DNA of 64,000 nt, from positions 1 to 64,000 of the forward strand of contig NZ_JACCLX010000026.1 in the NCBI RefSeq assembly GCF_024490875.1, given 5' to 3'. This DNA is from Methanocaldococcus sp. Its GTDB lineage: Archaea > AGJL01 > Methanococci > Methanococcales > Methanocaldococcaceae. The stretch's first letter is position 1. The number at the start of each line of letters is the position of its first letter. Below are positions 20,442 through 29,573 of the stretch, one piece after another. Below the pieces are notes generated by a model, which saw only the letters and a program-made list of their open reading frames with translations, was not told the origin of the DNA and searched no databases. A program made the translations under genes and the position numbers.

Positions 20442-21233
20442 ATGAACTCTAAAAGAGATTTAGTTGCTGGAATATCATTCTTTGTGTTTGGAGCGTCTAT
20501 ACTATACAGTTTATCTAATATGCATGTAAATCCAGGAGTTAATTTAGTTTATTTAACTCATTATATTATTCCAAACTATGTTTGTTCAGTTATATTTGGA
20601 TGGAGGGCGTATGATACTTTTGGAGAATGTTTAGTTTTAGTTGTTGCAGTTATGGTTTCTTGGGTAGTATTTGGAAAATCTTTATATGATAATACATACT
20701 TAAAAGAACTTTTTAAGGCTCCGGAAACTGATGATTATATAACTTTAAAAGGATGGGGAGAATATACACCAATAATTAAATTTTTAGCATTTCCTGCAAG
20801 TGTTTTTATGGTTGCCTTGGGAATTGTAACAATATTAGGAGGACACATAACTCCTGGGGGAGGTTTTCAAGGAGGAGCATTAATAGCATCTGCTTTGATA
20901 TTGTCAGTTGTAGCATTTGGTTCTAAAAGTCCATTGTGGTTTGATCACAAATACTTAGAAAAGTTAGAGGCAATAGGGGCTTTAACATATCTGTTGTTGG
21001 GAGTCGTAGGAATGTTTATTGGTGGCTATTATCTGTTTATCTTTACAAGTTTTGATAATATTCCAATATTCCCAGCACCAAAAGAAATAGTTACTGCTGG
21101 AATAATACCATATCTAAATATTGCCGTTGGATTAAAAGTTTTAGCAGGATTATCTACTGCTGCCTTTTTACTATCTTGTGAAAAAGTTATTATTGAGAGA
21201 ATTGAAAAGTCAGAAGAAATTTTAAACAAATAA
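20442..21233 (+). CDS. ehbHI: Energy-converting hydrogenase B MnhB-like membrane subunit (EhbH/I)
   Basis: The 263-residue protein carries six or seven membrane segments. The C-terminal half has the MnhB signature GGHITPGGGFQGGALIASAL near residue 132, as in MrpB subunits of Na+/H+ antiporters and membrane-bound hydrogenases. The N-terminal ~95 residues resemble the short DUF4040/MbhE-like unit that precedes MrpB in other operons, so it appears to be a fusion of two subunits. It probably helps couple ion flow to ferredoxin reduction. The start ATG follows AGGGTGGT. Confidence 0.8.
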   Translation: MNSKRDLVAGISFFVFGASILYSLSNMHVNPGVNLVYLTHYIIPNYVCSVIFGWRAYDTFGECLVLVVAVMVSWVVFGKSLYDNTYLKELFKAPETDDYITLKGWGEYTPIIKFLAFPASVFMVALGIVTILGGHITPGGGFQGGALIASALILSVVAFGSKSPLWFDHKYLEKLEAIGALTYLLLGVVGMFIGGYYLFIFTSFDNIPIFPAPKEIVTAGIIPYLNIAVGLKVLAGLSTAAFLLSCEKVIIERIEKSEEILNK

Positions 21234-21253
21234 TGTTAATGTGGTGAAGGAAA

Positions 21254-21490
21254 ATGTTAGATATCTCTTTATATTATCCCTCAATTCTTGCCTTTATTAT
21301 TGGAGTATTTATTGGGGCAAAGTATAGAATGAAAATAAAAAATATTTTTGGATATCTTGTATTATCCATAGTTATTGCCTATTTTTTAAAGGCATTTCCT
21401 TACTACAATTTACCATTATCTTTGACATTTGTCTCTTCTGTAATTGGAATAATTTTGGGCAATAGAGTATTTGGAGGAAAGATGTCCTAA
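21254..21490 (+). CDS. ehbJ: Energy-converting hydrogenase B subunit J, small membrane protein
   Basis: The 78-residue protein is mostly hydrophobic with about three short membrane segments (SILAFIIGVFIGAKYRM at the start, YLVLSIVIAYFLKAF in the middle). It has no enzymatic motif and is assigned by operon position between the MnhB-like subunit and the polyferredoxin. The ATG follows GGTGAAGGAA. Gaps to its neighbours are 20 and 28 bases. Confidence 0.68.
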   Translation: MLDISLYYPSILAFIIGVFIGAKYRMKIKNIFGYLVLSIVIAYFLKAFPYYNLPLSLTFVSSVIGIILGNRVFGGKMS

Positions 21491-21518
21491 AATCTTAATT
21501 ATTTTTTGGTGATATGTT

Positions 21519-22934
21519 ATGATCATAACAATATTGGACAGATGTAGAGTAAATGAAGAGTGTAAAACCTACCCATTTTATAGTAAAACATCAAAATGCA
21601 TTGAAGCATGTCCTACCGATGCGATATTTTTGTTAAATAATAAGAGTTTTTCCTGTTTAACCTGTGGAGAGTGTGAGAGAAATTGCCCAAATAAGGCAAT
21701 TAAAAGAAACAAGTTTGGAGGACTTTATGTTGATAGGAGAAGATGTAACGGTTGTGGAATTTGTGCAAATGTCTGTCCTATAAATATAATAAAAATTGTA
21801 GAAAAAGATGGGAAAAAGTTTCCAATGGGAATTTGTTCGATGTGTGGAGTTTGCGTTGAAGTATGTCCTTATAATGCGAGAGTAAGTTCTTATGAATTAA
21901 TACAAACTAAAAGAGAAAAATTATCAGAAAGTTATTTAAAAGTATTAGAAACTCTCACAAAAGTTAAACTTGTAGAATCTTCAAAACCACAAAAAAATAT
22001 TATTATTGAGAAGAAAGAGAGAAAATCTATTAAAATTGATAGAGATAAGTGCGTTGGATGTTTAAGATGCTCCTATCTATGTCCAAGAGAAACAATAATT
22101 CCTGATTCTATAAATGGATGTACTTCCTGTAATCTCTGTGGGGAGAATTGTCCAAAAGACGCTATTAAAAATGGAGTAGTAGATTATGATAAATGTATTC
22201 TTTGCTTTAAATGTGTAGAAATCTGCCCAAATGATGCTTTAAAAGTTGAAAACTTTAAAGTTGTTAAAGTTAAGGAAGATAAAAAGATTCAACCTACAAG
22301 TTACTGTATAAACTGTGGATTGTGCTCTCTGAATTGTCCAAGTGGATCTTTGAGATTTGAGAATGGAAACTTATTTTATAGCCCAGATGTGTGTTGGAAA
22401 TGTTTTAAATGTGTAGAAATCTGCCCTAACGATGTTAGAAGGTTAAAAAACGATATAATTGTTGGAGGATGCTCTTTGTGTGGTATATGTATAAATAACT
22501 GTAAAGAGGAGGCAATATCAATAACAACTGTTGAATTCAAGAGTATTAAAGATGAAAACTGCATACTCTGTGGAACTTGCTCAAATGTGTGTCCAAAAGA
22601 TGCCATAATTATAGATAGGAGTAATAAAGTGGTTTTATTTACTGATGACTGTATATTGTGTGAAACTTGTGCTATTCATTGTCCAAGAGATGTAATTCCA
22701 AATACAACAGGTTATAAGAAAATAGTTGATAGAGAAAATTCATTTATTAGAACTGATATGGATTTCTGTATAAAATGCGGCTTATGTAATAAAGTCTGTC
22801 CAAACAACTGCATAGATTATGGAGTTATTGATACAGATATTTGTGAATACTGTGGAGCCTGTTACAACATTTGTCCTACAAGAGCTATATATCTCCACAG
22901 AAAGTGGAAAGTTAAAGAGCCAATAAGAGATTAG
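21519..22934 (+). CDS. ehbK: Energy-converting hydrogenase B polyferredoxin EhbK
   Basis: The 471-residue protein is a string of ferredoxin modules. I count thirteen canonical C-x2-C-x2-C-x3-C motifs, from [13 protein letters not shown] near residue 46 to [13 protein letters not shown] near 449, plus an atypical cysteine cluster at residues 9-31, so up to about fourteen [4Fe-4S] clusters. It should act as an electron wire from the hydrogenase to acceptors in the cytoplasm. A linker at about 125-165 divides the first four motifs from the rest. The start ATG follows GGTGATATGTT. The small ferredoxin EhbL follows after 28 bases. Confidence 0.92.
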   Translation: MIITILDRCRVNEECKTYPFYSKTSKCIEACPTDAIFLLNNKSFSCLTCGECERNCPNKAIKRNKFGGLYVDRRRCNGCGICANVCPINIIKIVEKDGKKFPMGICSMCGVCVEVCPYNARVSSYELIQTKREKLSESYLKVLETLTKVKLVESSKPQKNIIIEKKERKSIKIDRDKCVGCLRCSYLCPRETIIPDSINGCTSCNLCGENCPKDAIKNGVVDYDKCILCFKCVEICPNDALKVENFKVVKVKEDKKIQPTSYCINCGLCSLNCPSGSLRFENGNLFYSPDVCWKCFKCVEICPNDVRRLKNDIIVGGCSLCGICINNCKEEAISITTVEFKSIKDENCILCGTCSNVCPKDAIIIDRSNKVVLFTDDCILCETCAIHCPRDVIPNTTGYKKIVDRENSFIRTDMDFCIKCGLCNKVCPNNCIDYGVIDTDICEYCGACYNICPTRAIYLHRKWKVKEPIRD

Positions 22935-22962
22935 AATAAATTTTAAAAATTTGGTGATTACC

Positions 22963-23469
22963 TTGGAAGAGATTAAAAATTTTGCTAAAATATTTTTAAC
23001 TGGGATATATGAAAACTTAGAAAGAATTATTTTTGGTTCAGGAAGATATACAAGTTTAGAAATTAGAGAGGCTATATTATCTGGAAAGATTAAGATTCCA
23101 AGAACAGTAATTGAAGATCTCTGTATAGGTTGTGAAGGATGTGCAAATGTTTGTCCAACTAAGGCAATTGAGATGATACCTATTGAGACTATCAAAATAA
23201 CTGAAAATTATGTAAAGGACAAGATTCCAAAAATTAATTATGAAAAATGTGTATATTGCCTATACTGTCACGATTTTTGTCCTGTTTTTTCTGTATTTAA
23301 TGAAATATCTCCAATACACCCAAGAGATGTTGGAGAGGATTATGTAGAGATTGATATTTCAAAAATATTAAAGAAAAAAGTTGAAATTTCTGAAGAACAA
23401 TTAAATAGAATTTGTTCTATATTATCAATTAATTTAAGAAAGATACTTAATGAGGGTAAAAATAAATAA
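22963..23469 (+). CDS. ehbL: Energy-converting hydrogenase B ferredoxin EhbL
   Basis: The ~168-residue protein has two [4Fe-4S] motifs, LCIGCEGCANVCP near residue 54 and KCVYCLYCHDFCP near 93, flanked by an N-terminal helical part and a C-terminal tail. This matches the NuoI/HycF-like electron-transfer subunit that links the hydrogenase small subunit to the polyferredoxin. I choose the TTG at 22963 because GGTGATT lies five bases before it; the TTG at 22951 would overlap that site. It ends the operon. The hydrogenase small and large subunits themselves are not in this window. Confidence 0.85.
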   Translation: MEEIKNFAKIFLTGIYENLERIIFGSGRYTSLEIREAILSGKIKIPRTVIEDLCIGCEGCANVCPTKAIEMIPIETIKITENYVKDKIPKINYEKCVYCLYCHDFCPVFSVFNEISPIHPRDVGEDYVEIDISKILKKKVEISEEQLNRICSILSINLRKILNEGKNK

Positions 23470-23471
23470 AC

Positions 23472-24857
23472 TTATAAATCAGCCTCTTTTATTGCCTCGT
23501 ATAAAGCGTTGCATAAATATTTAATCTCTTCTTCAGTAATTGACAGAGGAGGACATATGATAATAACATTTCCTATTGGTCTCATATACACTCCTTTTTC
23601 AAGAAGTTTTTCAGCAACTCTATATCCTGCCTTATAACCATAAGGATATGGCTCTTTTGTTTCTTTGTTCTTTACAAGCTCTATACCTACCATAAAACCT
23701 CTTCCTCTAATATCTCCAACGTGTTCAAGTTCTTTTAATTTTCTTAATTCTCTATGCAAAAGATCTATTTTTGGTTGAATTTTTTCTATTACATTCTCTT
23801 TTTCAAAAATTTCTAAGGTTGCCAATGCCGCAGAGCATAGAAGTTGATTTCCAGTATATGTATGTCCATGATATAGTTGTTTGCTCTCTCCAAACTCTCC
23901 TAAGAATTGATTGTATATTTCATCAGTTGTTAGAGTTGCCGCTAATGGCAAATATCCTCCAGTTATACCTTTACCTAAGCAGAGAATATCTGACTTTTCT
24001 AATTTTTTTAATTTCTCATTATCACAAAAGAACATCTTTCCAGTTCTTCCAAATCCTGTCGCTACTTCATCAAGAATAAAGATTATATCATTCTCTTTAC
24101 ATGCCTTTGCTACTTCCTCAATATATCCATCTGGGAATGGTATCATTCCAGCAGAGCCCATAACTCCTCCTTCAAGGATAACACAAAATACCTCATCAGC
24201 ATGCTTCTCAATTAAATTAATCATCTCATTTAAACATTCCATATTACAGCCTTTTTCATTTCTCTCATCAGTATCTTTAAAGTTGTAGTATTTGCATCTA
24301 TAACAGTATGGAGGATTTGCATGATATCCTTTAAACAAAAGAGGTTTAAATACCCCATGGAATAATTCGCTTCCTCCAACACTCATTGCTCCAAAAGTGT
24401 CTCCATGATAACCCTCTTTAACTGAAATGAATTTAGTTCTTCCTTTATCTCCTCTCAAAACATAATATTGATAAGCCATTTTAACTGCAATCTCAACAGC
24501 CTCTGCCCCATCTTCAGAATAAAACACCTTTGTTAAATGCTTTGGAGTAATGTCTATTAATTTTTTTGCCAATAAAATAGAAGGGACGTTTCCACAACCT
24601 AAGAGTGTTGAGTGACAAATTTTATCAGCCTGATTTTTTATTGCTTCAATAATTTCCCTCCTATTGTGTCCAAATAGATTACACCATATAGATGAAACAG
24701 CATCTAAATATTTATTTCCATAAATATCAATTAAATAATTCCCTTCCCCTCTCTCTATAATTAAATTTTTTGATTCTCTATATTCTTTCATTTGTGTATA
24801 TGGATGCCAAACATATTCTTTATCCCATTTTTCAAGTAAATTTTTATCAATATTCAT
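23472..24857 (-). CDS. bioA: Adenosylmethionine-8-amino-7-oxononanoate aminotransferase
   Basis: BioA transfers an amino group from SAM to 8-amino-7-oxononanoate (KAPA) to give DAPA in biotin synthesis. The WHPYTQMKEY segment near the start, the pyridoxal phosphate-binding YHGDTFGAMSVGG near 152, the IFILDEVATGFGRTG segment and the LCLGKGITGGYLPLA segment with the Schiff-base lysine near 290 identify it. Length (461) is slightly above bacterial BioA. A cysteine-rich stretch PPYCYRCKYYNFKD near 185 also contains further cysteines, which could bind metal. ATG at 24857 follows CAGGTGAATAAA, inside which the bioD stop falls. Convergent with ehbL. Confidence 0.93.
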   Translation of the reverse strand: MNIDKNLLEKWDKEYVWHPYTQMKEYRESKNLIIERGEGNYLIDIYGNKYLDAVSSIWCNLFGHNRREIIEAIKNQADKICHSTLLGCGNVPSILLAKKLIDITPKHLTKVFYSEDGAEAVEIAVKMAYQYYVLRGDKGRTKFISVKEGYHGDTFGAMSVGGSELFHGVFKPLLFKGYHANPPYCYRCKYYNFKDTDERNEKGCNMECLNEMINLIEKHADEVFCVILEGGVMGSAGMIPFPDGYIEEVAKACKENDIIFILDEVATGFGRTGKMFFCDNEKLKKLEKSDILCLGKGITGGYLPLAATLTTDEIYNQFLGEFGESKQLYHGHTYTGNQLLCSAALATLEIFEKENVIEKIQPKIDLLHRELRKLKELEHVGDIRGRGFMVGIELVKNKETKEPYPYGYKAGYRVAEKLLEKGVYMRPIGNVIIICPPLSITEEEIKYLCNALYEAIKEADL

Positions 24858-24858
24858 T

Positions 24859-25521
24859 TTATTCACCTGATAATATTTTTTTAAAGTCAATCACAAAATC
24901 TTCTTTATTTTTGACAATACCAATTATCTCAATATTTCCAACTTTTTCAATAGTTTCAAATGTTTTTTCATAATATAAAACTTTATTTAAATCAGTTATG
25001 CAGTTAATAATAACTCCTCTAACATTAATTCCTTTATTCCTCAAATGTTCAATAGTTAATAATGTATGGTTTATAGTCCCTAAATTAGGTCTTGAAATCA
25101 CAACTGCATCCAAATTTAAAAACTTAATCAAATCACTCATTAAAAAGTTTTCTTTTATTGGAACATAAACTCCTCCTGCCCCTTCAACAATTAAAAAATC
25201 GTATTTGTTTTTTAAAGTTTTATAGGCATTTTTTATTTTCTTTTTTATCTCATCTAAAGTTAAATAAACATTTTCAACATCAAAAGCAATATTTGGAGAC
25301 AAAGGTAGTTTTAAATTAATGGGATTCATCAAATCCAAATCATCATCATTTTTTAATACATTTTTTAAAGTTAAAGTATCTTCTCTCCCTCCGGTCTCAA
25401 CTGGCTTTAAATATCCAACATTAACTCCCATTTTTTTCAAATTCTCTGCCAAAATTGCTGAAACATAAGTTTTTCCTACATCTGTATCTGTTCCTGTTAC
25501 AAATATTATAATCTCACCCAT
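24859..25521 (-). CDS. bioD: Dethiobiotin synthetase
   Basis: BioD closes the ureido ring of DAPA with CO2 and ATP. The P-loop FVTGTDTDVGKTYVSAIL is at the N-terminus, followed by YLKPVETG, IVEGAGGVYVPI near 106 and VISRPNLGTINHTLLT near 139. The first ATG at 25521 has the ribosome binding site GGGTGA inside its own codons 2-3, so translation may begin instead on the ATA at 25509 (or ATT at 25512), giving a protein four residues shorter. The gene reads straight into bioA. A strong inverted repeat lies upstream. Confidence 0.9.
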   Translation of the reverse strand: MGEIIIFVTGTDTDVGKTYVSAILAENLKKMGVNVGYLKPVETGGREDTLTLKNVLKNDDDLDLMNPINLKLPLSPNIAFDVENVYLTLDEIKKKIKNAYKTLKNKYDFLIVEGAGGVYVPIKENFLMSDLIKFLNLDAVVISRPNLGTINHTLLTIEHLRNKGINVRGVIINCITDLNKVLYYEKTFETIEKVGNIEIIGIVKNKEDFVIDFKKILSGE

Positions 25522-25536
25522 TAAAAATTTTAATCA

Positions 25537-25579
25537 GTTATTTAAATAACTTACTAAAATGATAATTACAATTATCATT
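25537..25579 (-). promoter_or_regulatory. bioD promoter with two palindromes
   Basis: In the 113-base gap between bioF and bioD, GTTATTTAAATAAC (25537-25550) is a perfect palindrome that also serves as a good TATA element for bioDA. Just upstream of it, AATGATAATT AC AATTATCATT (25558-25579) is a perfect inverted repeat with 10-base arms. It does not look like the bacterial BirA site. The position next to the TATA/BRE region fits an operator for a dimeric regulator. Confidence 0.55.
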
Positions 25580-25634
25580 GATATTGAAAACCAAATAAAT
25601 GCTTATTTTATTTAAGAAAAATCTAAAAAAGATT

Positions 25635-26744
25635 TCAACAGGCCTCTTTAATCTTCTCACACAACAATTCAAAATCTTCCTTTTTATGCCCAACGTTTAT
25701 ACTTACTCTTATCCTCTCTGAACCTTTGGGAACTGTTGGATATCTAATTCCCACACAAAAGATGTTATTTTTTATTAAATATTCTGCTATTTCCATTGTC
25801 TTTTTTTTAAAAATGAATGGATAAATTGGAGTTAAATTATTATTTTTAATAAACCCATTTTTCTTAAAAATCTCATTTGCTATTTTTATGTTTTTTTGAA
25901 GTTTTTTAACAACATCTCCCCTCTCAATAATCTCAAATGCCTTAGTGCAACCTTCAACAACATGAGGAGGGAGAGCGGTTGAAAAAATAAAACTCCTCGA
26001 AGTGTTTATTAAATACTCTATAACTTCCTCAATTCCACAAACAAATCCTCCTAATCCCCCAATTGCCTTTGATAAAGTCCCAATTTGTATAATATTATCA
26101 GAAGGTTTTAAATTAAAATGTTTTAAACTTCCTTTCCCATTTCCCAAAACTCCTGTCCCATGTGCATCGTCAATAATTAAAATGGCATTAAACTCATCCG
26201 CTATCTTTTTTAAATCTTTAAGTGGGGCTATATCACCATCCATACTAAAAACGCCGTCAGTTATAATAAATAAATTGTTGTATTTTTTCCAATTTTCCTC
26301 AATTAAATTGTATAGATGTTCTACATCACAATGATTGTAAATCAAAACATCTGCCTTACTTAACCTACAGCCATCAATGATAGAGGCATGATTAAGTTTA
26401 TCACTTAAAATTAAATCTCCTTTTTTGCATAATGCAGAGATAACTCCAACATTTGTAGCATAGCCAGATGAATAAACCAAAGATCTCTCTGTTTCTTTAA
26501 ACTCCGCTATTTTTTCTTCCAATCTTTGGTGGTTTATATTTCCAGATGTTAATCTTGAACCAGTTGAACCAGTTCCATATTTTAGCCCTTCTTTAACCGC
26601 TTCAATAACCTCTGGATGTTTTGATAAGCAAAGGTAATCATTTGAGGAAAAATCTAAAATATTATCTCCTTTTTCTCTTAAAAATCTATACAATCCATTG
26701 TTTTTTATGACTTCAATCTCTCTTTTCAATTTTTCTCTAAACAT
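25635..26744 (-). CDS. bioF: 8-amino-7-oxononanoate synthase (KAPA synthase)
   Basis: BioF condenses pimeloyl-CoA and alanine to KAPA using pyridoxal phosphate. FSSNDYLCLSKHPEVIEAVK near residue 32, GTGSTGSRLTSGN near 56, the aspartate/histidine segment LIIDDAHGTGVLG near 190 and the Schiff-base lysine in IGTLSKAIGGLGGFV near 221 identify the alpha-oxoamine synthase family; the biotin neighbours set it apart from the related KBL and SPT enzymes. Length (369) is normal. The ATG follows AGGGATTTCCT. It lies 59 bases after bioW. Confidence 0.93.
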   Translation of the reverse strand: MFREKLKREIEVIKNNGLYRFLREKGDNILDFSSNDYLCLSKHPEVIEAVKEGLKYGTGSTGSRLTSGNINHQRLEEKIAEFKETERSLVYSSGYATNVGVISALCKKGDLILSDKLNHASIIDGCRLSKADVLIYNHCDVEHLYNLIEENWKKYNNLFIITDGVFSMDGDIAPLKDLKKIADEFNAILIIDDAHGTGVLGNGKGSLKHFNLKPSDNIIQIGTLSKAIGGLGGFVCGIEEVIEYLINTSRSFIFSTALPPHVVEGCTKAFEIIERGDVVKKLQKNIKIANEIFKKNGFIKNNNLTPIYPFIFKKKTMEIAEYLIKNNIFCVGIRYPTVPKGSERIRVSINVGHKKEDFELLCEKIKEAC

Positions 26745-26803
26745 AGGAAATCCCTTTTATAGTTGTGAGCAAAAAAAGGAAACTTTTAATTTTTAAATTT
26801 AAA

Positions 26804-27505
26804 TTATTTTATAATAAATGGCTTGTTTTCTAATTTATATATCAAATCTTCTATATCAACATCATTTTTAACAAAAAATACTCTCCCCCCTTTCTCTCCT
26901 TTTTCTTTTAAATTTGTAATCCTAAAATAGCCCTTTTTAGTTGCAACATAACCAGTAGTATAACTCTTATTATCAGATGTGCATAACTCAGCTATAACTC
27001 CTAAGTGAATAACCTTAGATGCTATTGCAATAGCATCAACAGTCCTTTCAGTCCCTAATTTTTCATTTAAAATCTTCTCTTTTAGTTCTTTTGTCGTATC
27101 TATATTTTTAACTCTAATTCCTCTTTCTTTATCTACCTCTAATCTCTCCCCTCTTAAATTTAAAATTGCCGCCCCTCTCATTCCTCCTTTATCAATAATC
27201 TTAAATGCATAATCTATTAATTCATCTGGAATGCCCTCATTTCTTAATAACTCTCTTGCCTTTTCTCTTGCCTCCTCTTTATTTTTACATTCTATTGTTT
27301 TTATTGGTAAGTGATTAATGTAGGTTATATTTTCTTTAATCTCCTCAATTTTTATGTTTATAAAGTCAGGAACTCCATTTTCATGCATTAATGCCCTTCT
27401 TATTAATTCTTTTGCAACATCCTCAATTTCCTCTTTATTTACAATTCTTTCAGCCCCAGAAATGTGTTTTCCATCTTTTGATGCCCTCATTTTTATGCTA
27501 TACAT
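26804..27505 (-). CDS. bioW: 6-carboxyhexanoate-CoA ligase (pimeloyl-CoA synthetase)
   Basis: The 233-residue BioW activates pimelate with CoA and ATP. The N-terminal [16 protein letters not shown] and [28 protein letters not shown] near 108-135 are family signatures; the C-terminal [22 protein letters not shown] holds further conserved glycines and basic residues. With BioF, BioD and BioA this covers the route from pimelate to dethiobiotin; biotin synthase is not here. It starts 26 bases after the HAD gene. Confidence 0.92.
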   Translation of the reverse strand: MYSIKMRASKDGKHISGAERIVNKEEIEDVAKELIRRALMHENGVPDFINIKIEEIKENITYINHLPIKTIECKNKEEAREKARELLRNEGIPDELIDYAFKIIDKGGMRGAAILNLRGERLEVDKERGIRVKNIDTTKELKEKILNEKLGTERTVDAIAIASKVIHLGVIAELCTSDNKSYTTGYVATKKGYFRITNLKEKGEKGGRVFFVKNDVDIEDLIYKLENKPFIIK

Positions 27506-27531
27506 ATTCTCCCATTTTAATTCATTTTAGT

Positions 27532-27981
27532 TTAATCTCTCATTGTAGCCTTCAATCTTTTTTCCTTTAAAATTAAATCTAAACCGTCATCAATATCTTT
27601 AACAACAATGTCAGCATTTAGTAAAGTTTTAGTCCAAGCCCCTTCATCCCCCAAAACACATATTCCTAAATCAGCATTTTTTAATAATAATTCATCATTA
27701 GCCCCATTTCCAAAGGCTACAATTTTTTCATTTTTGTATTTTTCTCTAATCTCCTTCAAAATTTCATTTTTTGCTATTTTTTCACTTTTAAACTTTTCTT
27801 TGTCAATTTTTATTCCTTTTACTCCTAACTCTCTTTCTATATCTTTCAATGTTCCAAATGTATCAGCAGATAATATAAAAATTTGGTGATTTTTACATAA
27901 TTCTTTTATTTTTTCTTTCGTTGAATCTTTTATAACTCCATCTGTTGCTATTGTTCCATTTAAGTCAAAAATTATGATCAA
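27532..27981 (-). CDS. HAD-superfamily hydrolase, soluble P-type ATPase-like
   Basis: The 149-residue protein has the HAD nucleophile motif IFDLNGT at residues 4-10, SADTFGT near 39, a lysine in the middle and the acidic motif GNGANDELLLKNAD near 92. It resembles the small group of free-standing HAD domains that look like the catalytic domain of P-type ATPases. Motif I has asparagine where hydrolytic HADs usually have the second aspartate, as P-type ATPases lack that residue too. It starts with TTG after GGGTGAT and is first in the run that leads to bioW; a link with biotin is possible but unsupported. Confidence 0.75.
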   Translation of the reverse strand: MIIIFDLNGTIATDGVIKDSTKEKIKELCKNHQIFILSADTFGTLKDIERELGVKGIKIDKEKFKSEKIAKNEILKEIREKYKNEKIVAFGNGANDELLLKNADLGICVLGDEGAWTKTLLNADIVVKDIDDGLDLILKEKRLKATMRD

Positions 27982-28081
27982 ATTATCACCCTGTTATTAG
28001 ATTTTTTAATGATATGTTTATATATTCTAATTACTATAAATATATTAGGTGCATAATATCTTATAAAGATGGTGGTCATTT

Positions 28082-28744
28082 TTGATTGGGGCATGTGTTA
28101 GAATTAAAAATAATAAAGAGATTAAAAAATTTGAACAATTTGAATATATCGATTGGGGCTTACATTTCTGCCCATACAATAAAAAAATGGATAATATTGT
28201 TGGCTTTCACGCTCCAATCGTGGATTTGGGAAAAGCAAATAACAATGCTCTGAATATATTGAAAAATATCATTGATAAAATTTCTGACTATGATTATTTA
28301 ACACTTCATATAACTAATAGAAAAGAGCCAAATATTGATGTTTTAATTTCTAACTTATCTAAATTGGTTGATTATGCTAAAAAAAGAAATGTAAAAATTT
28401 GCATTGAGAATTTAAGGGTAGGATTTTCATCAAATCCAAATAATTTAATTGAGATAGCAGACCTTACAGATTGCTTAATAACTTTTGACATTGGACATGT
28501 TGATTATGAAAATAGAGTTGAATACATTGAGATTTTTTCAGATAGAATATATAATGTCCATGTTTATGAATTAGAGATTCCAAAAATTGGACATATTGCT
28601 CCAAAAAATCTTAAAAACTTAAAATTAACATTAGATAAACTTTTAGATGTTGGGTGTGATTTCTGGCTCATTGAGTTGATGAATATTGATGATATAATAA
28701 GAACTAAAAAGATGTGTGAAGAATATTTAAAAGAGTATAGGTGA
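28082..28744 (+). CDS. TIM-barrel protein of the xylose isomerase-like superfamily
   Basis: The 220-residue protein fits the sugar phosphate isomerase/epimerase (AP endonuclease 2) fold: LTLHITNRKEP near 79, KICIENLRVGF near 104 with the metal glutamate, CLITFDIGHVDY near 139 with aspartate and histidine, and IYNVHVYELEIP near 160 with another histidine. WLIELM near the end supplies the last glutamate. The substrate is unknown. It starts with TTG after GGTGGT. Its stop overlaps the ribosome binding site of the PP-loop gene that follows, so the two are made together. Confidence 0.75.
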   Translation: MIGACVRIKNNKEIKKFEQFEYIDWGLHFCPYNKKMDNIVGFHAPIVDLGKANNNALNILKNIIDKISDYDYLTLHITNRKEPNIDVLISNLSKLVDYAKKRNVKICIENLRVGFSSNPNNLIEIADLTDCLITFDIGHVDYENRVEYIEIFSDRIYNVHVYELEIPKIGHIAPKNLKNLKLTLDKLLDVGCDFWLIELMNIDDIIRTKKMCEEYLKEYR

Positions 28745-28749
28745 ATCAA

Positions 28750-29559
28750 ATGTATTACATTGATTTTAAAACTTCATTTAATAAGTTAGAACTTTCAGAG
28801 GAGACATTTAAAATTATAGAAGAGTTTGGAATAAATCTGAAAGATATAGCAATTGGAGAATTTTCTGGAAAGGATAGTGCTGCTGCAATAATAGAGGCAT
28901 TTAAAGAAGTTGATGTTATACTACCGGTGGTTGCATTTACTGGAACAGATTATGGAGATAAAAATATATTTTACAAAAATTGGGAATTAATAAACAAAAG
29001 AGTAAAAAATCTTTACAATGATGATAAAATTCTTTTACCTCTGCATTACATGTTTGAGCCAAAATTGTGGAATGCACTAAATGGAAGATTTGTCTCATTA
29101 ATCATTAAAAAATTTGGTTTCTATACTCCATGTATAGGTTGTCACGCATATTTAAGAATTTTGAGAATACCATTATCAAAGCAGTTAGGGAGAATAATAA
29201 TAGGAGGAGAAAGAGTTTATCATAACGGTGATTTTAAAATTGATCAAATAGAGATGGTTTTAAAAGTGTATGAAAAAATATGTAAAGATTTCAATGTAGA
29301 ATTAAAACTTCCAATAAAATATGTTAAAGAAAACAAAAAAATAAAGGAAATTATTGGTGTAGATTGGGAACAGGGAAAGAGGCAATTTTCATGTGTATTT
29401 AGTGGAAATTACAGGGATAAAGAAGGAAAAGTTATATTTGAAGAAGAAAAAGTTAGAAAATTTTTAGATGAGTTTATATATCCTGTTTCTGTTGAGATTA
29501 TTAAGAGATGTTATAAAGGAGATTTTAGATATATTGAAATCGTTAAAGAGTTTATTTAA
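28750..29559 (+). CDS. PP-loop (adenine nucleotide alpha hydrolase-like) protein of unknown function
   Basis: The ~269-residue protein has a PP-loop variant IGEFSGKDSAAAIIEAFK near residue 36, as in ATP pyrophosphatases that adenylate substrates. A cysteine pair in YTPCIGCHAYLRILRI near 126 could carry sulfur or bind metal, and KRQFSCVFSGNYRDKEG near 208 has another cysteine. The family is confined to archaea as far as I can tell. I start at the ATG at 28750, after AGGTGAATCAA. Tightly coupled to the upstream TIM-barrel gene, with apgM 14 bases downstream. Confidence 0.72.
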   Translation: MYYIDFKTSFNKLELSEETFKIIEEFGINLKDIAIGEFSGKDSAAAIIEAFKEVDVILPVVAFTGTDYGDKNIFYKNWELINKRVKNLYNDDKILLPLHYMFEPKLWNALNGRFVSLIIKKFGFYTPCIGCHAYLRILRIPLSKQLGRIIIGGERVYHNGDFKIDQIEMVLKVYEKICKDFNVELKLPIKYVKENKKIKEIIGVDWEQGKRQFSCVFSGNYRDKEGKVIFEEEKVRKFLDEFIYPVSVEIIKRCYKGDFRYIEIVKEFI

Positions 29560-29573
29560 AATAAAGTGATATT

